A stretch of DNA of 64,000 nucleotides from Myxococcus dinghuensis (GTDB lineage Bacteria > Myxococcota > Myxococcia > Myxococcales > Myxococcaceae). The position numbers were made by a program, and so were the translations under genes. The notes below the pieces were generated by a model. That model made no database searches and was not told the DNA's origin. It saw nothing but the letters and a program-made list of their open reading frames with translations. The stretch spans positions 1 to 64,000 of the forward strand of contig NZ_JAKCFB010000010.1 of the NCBI RefSeq assembly GCF_024198235.1, read 5' to 3'. This document shows positions 56,176 to 64,000 of the stretch, piece by piece; position 1 is the first letter of the stretch, and the number at the start of each line of letters is the position of its first letter.

Positions 56176-56202
56176 GGACGCCTCAGGGCTGGGTGGGCGT
56201 CC
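56176..56202. terminator. Possible hairpin at convergent gene ends
   Basis: GGACGCC / GGCGTCC (7 bp) with a 13-nt loop spans the gap and the last codons of the M1 fusion gene. Confidence 0.35.
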
Positions 56203-59200
56203 CCAGCGCGAGCGGCGCCTCCGTCGAGGGGGACGTCACGTTGTCCTGGGGCGTGCGGTCGATGAGCTTGTTGAGCGGATCGATCCCCACCTGGGCGGGC
56301 TTCGTCGGCACCGTGAAGGTGACCTTGGACTCGCCCTTGGGGATGCGGCGCTTCTCCAGGAACACGGCCTCGCCCTGCTCGTCGAGCGCCCCGACGTCCA
56401 TCCAGTCGTCGAACTCCAGCTCCGTCTGGTTGCCCTTGTCGTCGCTGCGGTACTTCTTGGCGAGGACCTCGAGCGTGACCTCCCAGGCGCCCTTGCCGTC
56501 GTCCCGCACGGTCGCCGACACGGCGCGGTTGTCGTAGAGGGTGATGGTCTCGAAGAGGTCCTCGAGCAGGTACTGGTACTCCGGAGGCGTCTCCTCCCGC
56601 AGGAAGCCGAGCAGCTCCGCGGAGCCGGTGTACGGCGGCCCCTGGAAGCGCACCTTCTCCACGTAGCGCTTCAGCGCGTGGTTGACGCGGTCCTCGCCGA
56701 TGAAGTCCTGGAGCGCGTACATCGCGAGGCTGCCCTTGTTGTAGTGGATGTACGGCTGGTTCTCCACGCGCGACAGGGGGACCTCCTTCTTGCGCTCCAT
56801 CGCGCGGCCCATGAGGTAGCGGTCCAGCTCGAAGCGCAGGAAGCGCTTCATCTTCGTCGCCCCATAGGTGTGCTTCAGCACCATCAACGCGGAGTACTGC
56901 GCCATCGTCTCCGACGTCATGGTGCCGCCCTGGGCCCGCGCGCCGACGACCTGGTGGGCCCACCACTGGTGGGCGATCTCGTGCGCGGTGACGTAGTAGG
57001 GGTAGTCCACGTCGTCGGGCTTGTCGTCACGCACGCGCGCGATGAAGCCCAGGGCCTCCGAGTACGGGATGGTGTTGGGGAACGCCTGCGCGAACGTCGC
57101 GTAGCGGGGGAACTCCAGGATGCGCGCCTGGCGGTGCTGGTAGGGACCGAAGTTCTCCGAGCAGTACGTCAGCGCGTCCTTCATGCCCCGCATCATCCGG
57201 TCCAGCGCGAACGTGTGCGTGGGGTGGTGGTAGATCTCCAGCCGGACGTCGTTCCACTGGTCGCGCTTCACCTCGTAGCGGGCGGACAGCACGGAGAAGA
57301 ACTTGAGGATGGGCTGGTCCATCTTGTAGCGGAAGAAGCGCCGCCCGTTCTCCGTCCACTCCTTCTCCAGGTAGCCCGGCGCCACGGCGATCTGATCCGC
57401 CGACGTGCTCACGGTGGCCTGGAACGAGACGAAGTCCGCGTCCGTGGCGATGTAGTTCTTCTCCCGGGCCTTCGGGTCGTCGCGGTCCGGCAGGCGCTCC
57501 TTGGGCGCGAGGCCGTACTCCTTGCGGTCGCCGTCGTTCTCCAACTCCGCGTCTTCCTGGTAGCCGAGCGTGGGCAGGTTCCCGTGGTTGAAGAACGTGC
57601 CGTTGCCCGCGATGTCCGTGCGGGTCCCTCCGTGCCTCAGGTCGTCCGGGGTGAACTCCAGGTCGAACACGAGGTCCGTGTCCGCGCCGGGCGCCAGGGG
57701 CGTGGGCAGCTCGAAGATGAACAGCCCCAGGGGCGCGTCACGTCGGGCCGGGGTGTCCACGCCCGCGAGGGTGAGCTTGCGCACGCGCGCGTCGGTCGGC
57801 AGCTCCATCAACACCTGGGAGATGGGTTGCGCCGTCTTGTTGCGCAGGCGGTAGGTGCCCAGCGCCTCCAGGCGCCGCTCCTCCGGATGGATGTGGATGG
57901 TCACGTCCACGTCCGTCACGCGCGGATGTGGCAGCGCGGCGAACGACTTGTAGTCCTTCTCGTACCGCGCCAGTCCGCGCTCGGTGTCCTTGGTGGTGAC
58001 GTACGGGTGGAGGATGCGCTTGTGGTACGTGAGGAACGCGCCGGTCCCCACGAAGCCGGCCAGCGCCACGGCCATGCACAGCGTCCACGCCGGGGAGCGC
58101 CGAGCCCGCGCCTCGACGAGCCGCTCCCTCCACCGTGTGCCGCGTCCCCGGATGGTGAGCAGGGAGCCGACGCCCACGAGGAGGACGGCGGCGCAGTACC
58201 AGTACAGCCGGTGCCAGGCGATGGCGGAGAGGAAGTGGCCGTACCCGTTCATGTCCGAGTAGGGCGCGGCGGGCTCCCCGCCGTAGCGCACCAGCAGATC
58301 CTCCACGCCGAACAGTCGCAGCGCGGCCTGCGCGGCGAAGTAGAGGACCATGACGAGGTAGGCCAGGTACTTCTGGTGGATGAGCACCTGCGCGAAGAAG
58401 GCGAGCACGCACAGGAGCACGTCGTGCGTGAAGTCGAGCAGCAGGAGCTTGGAGGCGTACAGCCCCCACTCGATGTCGAAGTAGCCCTGGCCCACCTGGG
58501 TGACCAGCACCGCGAGCGCCACCACCGCCTTGAGCGACAGCACCACGAGCAGCAGCGCCAGCAGCTTCGCGCCGTAGCCCACCCAGGTGGGGGCGCGGGT
58601 GGCGTCCACGATGTCGCCCAGGCCCGCGTCGCGCTCCTTCCAGACCAGCTCCCCCGCGTAGAAGGTGGTGATGATGAGCACGAACGGCGTGAACATGCTC
58701 GTCGCGACCTCCAGCACCTGCCACGTCACCGGCCAGGTGGCCGTGCCGAAGATCTGCTTGGACAGCATGACGCCCATGGGGATGAAGGCGAGCCCCGCGA
58801 CGACGAAGGACCAGTACACCGGCGAGCGGAGCACGTCCCGGAAGGCGAGCCACGCGCCGTTCAGCGCCGTGCGGACCCAGCTCCCGAAGGTGGGGACGCG
58901 CGCGGTGGTGGGGATGACGACGGCCGTAGCCTCGGGGGACTCGTCCCGTCGGGCCTTGCCGCCCCGGTGCTCTTCCACCGTGGTGCGGAAGCGCGCCACC
59001 GTCAGGCCCAGCAGCGCCGCGCCCACGGCGCTCCACAACAGGCGGTTGGCCAGGAGCAGACCGGAGAAGGGGACCAGGTCCCGGTTCCGCTCGGCGGGGG
59101 TCCAGTAGCGGGTGGCGTTGTCGAAGGTGAGGAAGCCGAACGGGTCCAGCAACGCGCCGAGCTGCTGGTTGGCCACGTCATCCATGGCGGAGCTGAGCAC

Positions 59201-59788
59201 GAGGTAGCCCAGCACCATCACCACCACGCCCACGTAGACGGGGGCCATCCGGCGGGTGAGGGCCGCCAGCGAGAAGAAGACCGCGCCCGCCAGGAACACC
59301 GTGGGCCAGACGCCCACCAGGTACGGCCAGAGGTACGCGAGCGTCTGGTGCGGCGCGAGCTGGGTCTTGTCCACCAGCCAGACGACGACGGCGCCCACGA
59401 GCAGGCCGGGGACGATGGACAGCATCAGCACCGCGCTGAAGGCGAAGGCTCCGAGGAAGCGGCCCAGCAGGTACGGGGCCTTCTTCACGTTCTTGGTGAA
59501 GATGAGCATCCACGTGCCGTGGCCGAAGTCCTGGTGCGCGGCCTGTCCGAAGATGGCCGCCACCATGAGCAGGCCGAAGAGGGCGAGCGTGGTGATGTAG
59601 TTGTAGAGCGAGTAGGGGCTGTTGGCGAGGATGCGCTCGGAGCCGGAGCTCGCGGACATGCTCTTGAAGACGCCGCCGGAGGCCATCATCAGGATGAGGC
59701 CCGCGCCGGCCAGCACCAGGGCGTAGACCCAGGTCGAGATCATCTTGACCCGGCGCCGCAGCTCGAACGTGACGAGTGCGCTGAACAT
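56183..59788 (-). CDS. ABC-2 permease fused to M1-family aminopeptidase
   Basis: 1201 residues from ATG 59788, 11 nt after the ATPase gene stop, with GAGGA upstream. Residues 1-660 hold two permease-like blocks of about six hydrophobic segments each (for example TWVYALVLAGAGLILMMASG and SVVGAALLGL-type stretches). Residues 700-1201 are an M1 metallopeptidase: HEIAHQWWAH near 933 with the second-site Glu in SETMAQYSAL about 20 residues later, and YIHYNKGSLAMYALQ. The GAMEN motif is not obvious. The zinc-site set is intact, so it is probably active outside the membrane. Works with the ATPase at 59800-60690. Confidence 0.82.
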   Translation of the reverse strand: MFSALVTFELRRRVKMISTWVYALVLAGAGLILMMASGGVFKSMSASSGSERILANSPYSLYNYITTLALFGLLMVAAIFGQAAHQDFGHGTWMLIFTKNVKKAPYLLGRFLGAFAFSAVLMLSIVPGLLVGAVVVWLVDKTQLAPHQTLAYLWPYLVGVWPTVFLAGAVFFSLAALTRRMAPVYVGVVVMVLGYLVLSSAMDDVANQQLGALLDPFGFLTFDNATRYWTPAERNRDLVPFSGLLLANRLLWSAVGAALLGLTVARFRTTVEEHRGGKARRDESPEATAVVIPTTARVPTFGSWVRTALNGAWLAFRDVLRSPVYWSFVVAGLAFIPMGVMLSKQIFGTATWPVTWQVLEVATSMFTPFVLIITTFYAGELVWKERDAGLGDIVDATRAPTWVGYGAKLLALLLVVLSLKAVVALAVLVTQVGQGYFDIEWGLYASKLLLLDFTHDVLLCVLAFFAQVLIHQKYLAYLVMVLYFAAQAALRLFGVEDLLVRYGGEPAAPYSDMNGYGHFLSAIAWHRLYWYCAAVLLVGVGSLLTIRGRGTRWRERLVEARARRSPAWTLCMAVALAGFVGTGAFLTYHKRILHPYVTTKDTERGLARYEKDYKSFAALPHPRVTDVDVTIHIHPEERRLEALGTYRLRNKTAQPISQVLMELPTDARVRKLTLAGVDTPARRDAPLGLFIFELPTPLAPGADTDLVFDLEFTPDDLRHGGTRTDIAGNGTFFNHGNLPTLGYQEDAELENDGDRKEYGLAPKERLPDRDDPKAREKNYIATDADFVSFQATVSTSADQIAVAPGYLEKEWTENGRRFFRYKMDQPILKFFSVLSARYEVKRDQWNDVRLEIYHHPTHTFALDRMMRGMKDALTYCSENFGPYQHRQARILEFPRYATFAQAFPNTIPYSEALGFIARVRDDKPDDVDYPYYVTAHEIAHQWWAHQVVGARAQGGTMTSETMAQYSALMVLKHTYGATKMKRFLRFELDRYLMGRAMERKKEVPLSRVENQPYIHYNKGSLAMYALQDFIGEDRVNHALKRYVEKVRFQGPPYTGSAELLGFLREETPPEYQYLLEDLFETITLYDNRAVSATVRDDGKGAWEVTLEVLAKKYRSDDKGNQTELEFDDWMDVGALDEQGEAVFLEKRRIPKGESKVTFTVPTKPAQVGIDPLNKLIDRTPQDNVTSPSTEAPLALGTPTQP

Positions 59789-59799
59789 GGTGTCCTCGC

Positions 59800-60690
59800 T
59801 CAGGCCTGACGGGACGCGCGCGCCAGGGCGTGGAAGTACACGTCCTCCAGGTCCGCGGTGGCGGGCTCGAACCCTGCTGGCGCGCTCTCCGCGTAGACGT
59901 GGACCAACCGCTGCCCCGCGACGCGCCGGACGGCGATGACCTCCAACTGCCTGGCGAGCGCGTCCAGTTCGTCCTGGGCCCCCACGAAGCGCTTCCAGAC
60001 GCGCCCTTGGAGCTCCTCCACCAGGCGCAACGGGTGGCCGCTCGCCACGACCCGCCCCTGGGCGAGGACGGCCATGTTCTGGCAGAGGTCCGCCACGTCC
60101 GAGACGATGTGCGTGGACAGCAGCACCACCACGTCGGTGGAGATCTCCGCCAGCAGGTTGTGGAAGCGGAAGCGCTCGGCCGGGTCGAGTCCGGCGGTGG
60201 GCTCGTCGACGATGAGCAACCTGGGGTCGCCCAGCAGCGCCTGGGCGATGCCGAAGCGCTGCTTCATGCCGCCGGAGAAGCCCCCCAGCCGGCGGTCGCG
60301 GTGCTCCCACAGGTTCGTCTTGGTGAGCAGCGCCTTCACCGCGTCATGCCGCGTCCGCCGCACGGACAGCCCCTTGAGCTGGGCGAGGTGGTCCAGCATG
60401 TCCCACGCGGTGACCTTGGGGTACACCCCGAAGTCCTGGGGCAGGAAGCCGAGCACGTCGCGCAGCCGGGACTTGTCCCTCCGCACGTCGATGCCGTCGA
60501 ACGTCATCGCGCCCGCATCGACGTCCTGGAGCGTCGCGATGCTGCGCATCAGCGTGGACTTGCCTGCCCCGTTGGGGCCCAGCAGGCCGAACATGCCACG
60601 AGGAATCGTGAGGGAGACGTCGTTCAGCGCCCGCGTGCCGTTGGGGTATGTCTTGGACACGCCTTCGAGTCGGAGCTCCATGTCGGACAT
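59800..60690 (-). CDS. ABC transporter ATP-binding protein
   Basis: 296 residues from ATG 60690 (ATG 60681 alternative). Walker A GPNGAGKST near 37-45, Q-loop GFLPQDFGVYP, signature FSGGMKQRFG near 140, Walker B LLIVDEPTAGLDP near 162, switch His in LLSTHIVSDV. The C-terminal 70 residues form the exporter-type extension. It is followed by the permease/M1 fusion gene 11 nt downstream, so they are one operon. It diverges from the GH5 gene with only about 22 nt between starts. Confidence 0.88.
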   Translation of the reverse strand: MSDMELRLEGVSKTYPNGTRALNDVSLTIPRGMFGLLGPNGAGKSTLMRSIATLQDVDAGAMTFDGIDVRRDKSRLRDVLGFLPQDFGVYPKVTAWDMLDHLAQLKGLSVRRTRHDAVKALLTKTNLWEHRDRRLGGFSGGMKQRFGIAQALLGDPRLLIVDEPTAGLDPAERFRFHNLLAEISTDVVVLLSTHIVSDVADLCQNMAVLAQGRVVASGHPLRLVEELQGRVWKRFVGAQDELDALARQLEVIAVRRVAGQRLVHVYAESAPAGFEPATADLEDVYFHALARASRQA

Positions 60691-60712
60691 GCAACCTAGC
60701 CCATCCGCTACC

Positions 60713-61963
60713 ATGGGCTCCATGTCCTGGCTTCGCGGGTGCCTCGCCTCCGTCCTCGGTTTCTGGTTGTGCGCCTGTGGCGAGGGAGAGCCGGTGATGC
60801 TCGAGGCGGTCGCGGCGGACTGCGTCAGCGCTTCGCCGCAGCGGCTCGGCAGGCTCCCGTCCGGAGGCATGGTGCTCAACGCCTACTTCCTCCAGGAAGA
60901 GGCCGCGCGCGACGTGCGCCAGGGGCGCGCGGTGTCCCCCGTGGTGGAGGAGGTGTTCGCCAAGGCCTCCGCGATGGGGGTCGTCGCGCTGCGCACCAAC
61001 GGCCACAACGAGGCGCCGGAGAAGGTGGGGGACAGCACCCTCCAGGTGGCGCCCCTCCAATACGACGAGGTGTCGCTGCGAGGGCTGGACCGGGTGTTGT
61101 CGCGCGCCCGGGCCCATGGCGTCCGCCTGGTGCTCACGCTGGGCAACTACTGGGATGCGTATGGTGGAACACGCCAGTACGTGACGTGGGCCGGCCTGCC
61201 GAACCCCGTGCAGGGCGACCCGCGCTTCTTCACCGACCCCACCGTCATCGCGCTGTATCGCGAGCACGTCGCGCGGATGCTGGAGCGGGTGAACACCGAG
61301 GACGGCATCCGCTATGGGGACCATCCGGCCGTGCTCGCCTGGGAGCTGCTCAACGAGCCCCGGGGACGTGGCCTGGACCGCGAGGGCGCGCAGCTGCGCG
61401 CGTGGGTCGACACCGTGGCGCGCGAGGTGAAGTCCCGCGCCCCGAGTCACCTGGTGGGTACGGGCGAGGAGGGCTTCGAGCCGTCCTCGGAGGGCTACGA
61501 CGCCGCGTTCTGGTCCCGCGTGGGGACGACGATGTTGCGCACGCCGGGCTCCAGCTTCACGCGCAACACGGCGTCGCCGTACATCGACTTCGCGTCGGTG
61601 CATTTCTATCCGGAGTCCTGGGGACTCGACGGGCCGGGCACGGCGGAGGCGGGGGCGCGCTGGATCCGCGAGCACGCGGCCATTGCCCGGAGCCTGGGCA
61701 AGCCGCTGTTGGTGGGCGAGCTGGGGCTGCGCAACGCGGGCGACCTGGACCTGTCCCAGCGGCGCGCGCTCTACCGGGGCTGGCTCGAGTGCATGCGGGT
61801 GTCGGGGGTGGGCGCGGGCGCGCTGTGGATGTTCGCCAACGACGCGCGCCCCGATGCCTGGGATGCCTTCACCTTCTACTTCCGGGACGGCACCACCCCG
61901 GAGGACCCCGTCAACCGATACGCGGACCTCGTCATCGAGGCGGCCGGCGCGGCCCGGCCGTGA
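60713..61963 (+). CDS. GH5-family mannanase-like lipoprotein
   Basis: Predicted endo-beta-mannanase or related glycoside hydrolase. 416 residues from ATG 60713 (ATG 60722 alternative). The signal peptide ends in FWLCAC, a lipobox-like site. GH5 signatures: NAYFLQEEAARD, LTLGNYWDAYGG, the acid/base E215 in WELLNEPRG, DFASVHFYPESWG and nucleophile E336 in LVGELGL. The product would be exposed at a cell envelope surface and degrade mannan-type polysaccharide, consistent with a predatory or saprophytic lifestyle. Starts only about 22 nt from a divergent ABC gene. Confidence 0.8.
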   Translation: MGSMSWLRGCLASVLGFWLCACGEGEPVMLEAVAADCVSASPQRLGRLPSGGMVLNAYFLQEEAARDVRQGRAVSPVVEEVFAKASAMGVVALRTNGHNEAPEKVGDSTLQVAPLQYDEVSLRGLDRVLSRARAHGVRLVLTLGNYWDAYGGTRQYVTWAGLPNPVQGDPRFFTDPTVIALYREHVARMLERVNTEDGIRYGDHPAVLAWELLNEPRGRGLDREGAQLRAWVDTVAREVKSRAPSHLVGTGEEGFEPSSEGYDAAFWSRVGTTMLRTPGSSFTRNTASPYIDFASVHFYPESWGLDGPGTAEAGARWIREHAAIARSLGKPLLVGELGLRNAGDLDLSQRRALYRGWLECMRVSGVGAGALWMFANDARPDAWDAFTFYFRDGTTPEDPVNRYADLVIEAAGAARP

Positions 61964-61973
61964 CGCGCGCCGA

Positions 61974-62006
61974 GGCCCGTCCGGAGCACCCCGCTCCGAC
62001 CGGGCC
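61974..62006. terminator. Convergent hairpin between GH5 and response-regulator genes
   Basis: GGCCCG/CGGGCC and CGGAGC/GCTCCG separated by two mismatches, loop ACCCC. Confidence 0.45.
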
Positions 62007-62020
62007 GGGGTGGGCGGGCG

Positions 62021-62800
62021 CTAGACGGAGATGAGGCCCTTGCGGATTCCCTCGGTGACGGCCTCGACGCGGTTGGTCACCTCGAGCTTCCGGTAGATGT
62101 GCTCGAGGTGGGTGCGGATGGTGGCCTTGCTGAGGCTGAGCAGGCGCGCGGCCTCGCTGTTGGAGACGCCCTTGGCGATGAGCTGGAGGATCTCCCGCTC
62201 GCGGTCCGACAGGGGCTTGAGCGGGGGCTCCTCGGAGGCGGCGGGGGCGGCGGGCTCGGCCTCCGGAGGGGGGGACGCGGCGGAGGCACCCTCCAACGGC
62301 TCGGTGGGCACGGGCGCGGTGTCCGGCTCCACGCGGAAGTGGCGCAGCAGGCGGCGGGCGAGGTTGGGCTGGATGACGGTGCCGCCCGCGCGGACCTCCT
62401 TGATGGCCTCGATGATCTTGTCGACCGGCGAGCCCTTGAGCATGTAGCCGGAGGCGCCCGCCTTCACGGCCTCCAGCACTTTGTCCTCCTCGTCGAAGAT
62501 GGTGAAGATGAGGATCTCCATCTTCGGGTAGCGCGCCTTCACCTCGCGCGTGACGTCGATGCCGCTCATGCGCGGCAGGCCCAGGTCGAGCAGGAGCACG
62601 TCGGGCTGGAGCCGGGGGACGTCCTCGAGCGCGGCCTCGCCCGACAGCGCGGTGCCGACGATGTCGATGTCCGGGTGGCCCTCGAAGAGGCGGAGCTGGT
62701 TCTTGAGGATCTTCGTCTGGTCCTCCACCACGAAGACGCGGATGGGCGTCTGGGGGGAAGTGGTGGGAGGCTGAGGCGCGTCCACGGGGGCTCCGGTCAT
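62021..62800 (-). CDS. NarL/FixJ-family response regulator
   Basis: 259 residues. Receiver (20-140) with acidic pocket VVEDQ, phosphoacceptor D72 in LLLDLGLPRMSG, conserved Thr in FTIFDEEDK and Lys in YMLKGSP. A Pro/Glu/Ala linker follows (150-195). LuxR-type HTH 195-259: LSDREREILQLIAKGVSNSEAARLLSLSKATIRTHLEHIYRKL. ATG 62800 overlaps the kinase stop by 4 nt (ATGA), so the pair is coupled. Target genes unknown. Confidence 0.9.
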   Translation of the reverse strand: MTGAPVDAPQPPTTSPQTPIRVFVVEDQTKILKNQLRLFEGHPDIDIVGTALSGEAALEDVPRLQPDVLLLDLGLPRMSGIDVTREVKARYPKMEILIFTIFDEEDKVLEAVKAGASGYMLKGSPVDKIIEAIKEVRAGGTVIQPNLARRLLRHFRVEPDTAPVPTEPLEGASAASPPPEAEPAAPAASEEPPLKPLSDREREILQLIAKGVSNSEAARLLSLSKATIRTHLEHIYRKLEVTNRVEAVTEGIRKGLISV

Positions 62801-63996
62801 GACTGGGGGCAGGGAAGGGAGAAGGCCACCTGGGCGCCATTGCCCGGTGACGCGTCGACGATGAGCTGGCCGCCGAGCTTCATGGCGCGCTCGCGCATGT
62901 TCAACAGGCCGTAGTGTCCGCGCGGTGTGCGCTGCGGGTCGAAGCCCTTGCCGTCGTCGCGGACGATGAGGTGCACGCGGTCATCGGTGTAGTCGAGCCG
63001 GACGTGCACGCTCCTGGCCTCCGCGTGCTTCACCGCGTTGGAGAGGCACTCCTGGAGGATGCGGAAGAGGGCGAGCTGCGCGTCCGGGGACAGCTTGCGC
63101 TGGCTGCCGGTGCGCTCGAAGTGGACGGGCAGGCCGGTGCGGTCGTTGAACGTCTTGGCGTAGTCCTCCAGGCCCTGCGACAGCTCGAAGTCCTCGCGCA
63201 TCATCCGCAGCGAGCGGCGCAGCTCCTCGATGGACTCCTCCGCCGTGGCCTTCAGCTCGCGGATCTCCGAGCGCAGGCCGTCCTCGCGCGCCAGGTTCAG
63301 GATGAACTCGGCCTGGATGATCATCGACGAGAGCGACGCGCCCAGGCCGTCGTGGATCTCCCGCGCCAGCCGGTTGCGCTCCTCCACCACGGCCAGCTCC
63401 TTGAGGTCTCCCTGGAGCGCGACGACCTCGCGGTGCGCGGCGGCCTCGCGCTCGTTCAGGTACACGAGCACGTAGACGATGATGAAGTTGAGCGCCAGGT
63501 ACCAGAGCAGCGTGAGCAGCTCCACCGCCGTCACCGAGCGGTTGAGCAGCAGGTCCAGCCGCGTGGTGATGGGCAGCGCGAGCAGCGGCGGGAGGATGGC
63601 CAGCGGCTTGGGGTAGAGGATGGAGAAGAGCGTGGTGAACAGCAGCTGCGTGGCGAGCAGCGGGCTCTGGAGGCCGCCGCCCACCTGGGGTTTGGCGATG
63701 AGCACGACCAGGATGACCAGGTCCATGCACAGCGTGGTGTACGTCACCCAGCGGCCGGCCTTCGGGTGGTCGATGACGAGCAGGTTCGCGACGCTGTAGA
63801 GCAGCATCGTGAAGTAGCCGAGGAACGAGAAGGCGCCCGTCAGGCCGAAGTATCCGCTCCACGTGGGCACCGCGAGGATGAGCAGGCCCAGGGTGAGGAA
63901 CATCATGCGCGCGTAGAACAGCGCGCGGGCGCGGGCCACGAACCGGTCCTGTTCCCAGGAGGCGGCGGCCTGCTCGGCGGAGACGGTGTCCGTCAA
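62797..63996 (-). CDS. DesK/NarX-type sensor histidine kinase (start at window edge)
   Basis: 399 residues from TTG 63996, but the frame is open to the window edge, so the true start may lie outside. Six or so hydrophobic segments (30-185) form a membrane sensor. A short coiled coil precedes the HisKA_3 site H215 in RNRLAREIHDGLGASLSSM, and the HATPase domain has ILQECLSNAVKHA, VRDDGKGFDPQ and HYGLLNMRERAMKLGG. It phosphorylates the response regulator encoded immediately downstream. Confidence 0.88.
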   Translation of the reverse strand: MTDTVSAEQAAASWEQDRFVARARALFYARMMFLTLGLLILAVPTWSGYFGLTGAFSFLGYFTMLLYSVANLLVIDHPKAGRWVTYTTLCMDLVILVVLIAKPQVGGGLQSPLLATQLLFTTLFSILYPKPLAILPPLLALPITTRLDLLLNRSVTAVELLTLLWYLALNFIIVYVLVYLNEREAAAHREVVALQGDLKELAVVEERNRLAREIHDGLGASLSSMIIQAEFILNLAREDGLRSEIRELKATAEESIEELRRSLRMMREDFELSQGLEDYAKTFNDRTGLPVHFERTGSQRKLSPDAQLALFRILQECLSNAVKHAEARSVHVRLDYTDDRVHLIVRDDGKGFDPQRTPRGHYGLLNMRERAMKLGGQLIVDASPGNGAQVAFSLPCPQS

Positions 63997-64000
63997 CTTG

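Noticed and set aside
56678-59809. 1043-codon open frame on the plus strand across the ABC/M1 fusion
   Set aside because: Antisense shadow with Arg/Gln/His-rich low-complexity product.
1-64000. tRNA, rRNA, CRISPR arrays, insertion sequences, prophage
   Set aside because: No cloverleaf-like sequence, repeated spacers, transposase, integrase or phage structural gene was seen by reading.

Overview
The window is GC-rich, densely coded DNA from a myxobacterium of the Myxococcaceae (Myxococcus/Corallococcus type). The main reasons are the 3' half of a frz chemosensory operon (frzE-frzG-frzF) at the left edge, a member of the Myxococcus-Stigmatella paralogous family DUF2378/TIGR02265, many secreted lipoproteins, and a methylmalonyl-CoA mutase cluster. 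No rRNA, tRNA, CRISPR array, insertion sequence or prophage was seen. Genus-level assignment is inference.

Layout. 1-4841: frzE (5' end outside the window), frzG and frzF, which control the reversal frequency of gliding cells. 4860-10178: a small polyhydroxyalkanoate-system protein, a class II photolyase, an unknown membrane protein, a DUF1015-like protein and a tRNA1(Val)-type N6-adenine methyltransferase. 10252-16607 (minus): a membrane/spermidine-synthase-like fusion, an anchored unknown protein and an ABC exporter pair. 16867-24573 (plus): a small coiled-coil protein, hemB, a DUF4177-like/RDD/double ATP-grasp run, a P1-family peptidase, a 39-residue basic protein and an AI-2E-family transporter. 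24632-26404: a secreted barrel-like protein.

26388-29146 (minus) is the most unusual locus: an RNA-ligase-family protein, an ITPase-like protein carrying an internally repeated unknown domain, and an AbiEii-type nucleotidyltransferase, tightly packed as one operon. It is my best candidate for an undescribed system, probably RNA repair or conflict related.

29202-32893 (minus): a short solute-binding-protein-like secreted protein, an ECF sigma / membrane anti-sigma-like / small protein operon, and a membrane metallophosphoesterase. 33071-44290 (plus): an FKBP lipoprotein, a cNMP-binding protein, a metzincin-like TPR lipoprotein, an EF-G paralogue behind a long leader with promoter, small reading frame and hairpins, an alpha-carbonic anhydrase, an RhlE-type helicase, and a secreted protein ending in a Bacteroidetes-type gliding/T9SS C-terminal domain. 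44300-45389: a divergent thioesterase/TetR pair with a palindromic operator.

45435-54021 (minus): mutA-mutB-meaB-icmF, B12-dependent rearrangement of methylmalonyl-CoA and isobutyryl-CoA, fitting propionate and branched-chain metabolism. 54307-64000: an ankyrin/beta-helix protein, a DUF2378 protein, an ABC ATPase with a permease fused to an M1 aminopeptidase, a GH5 mannanase-like lipoprotein, and a NarL/DesK-type two-component pair that reaches the right edge. Several convergent gene ends carry strong GC hairpins without a U tract, which may act as terminators.
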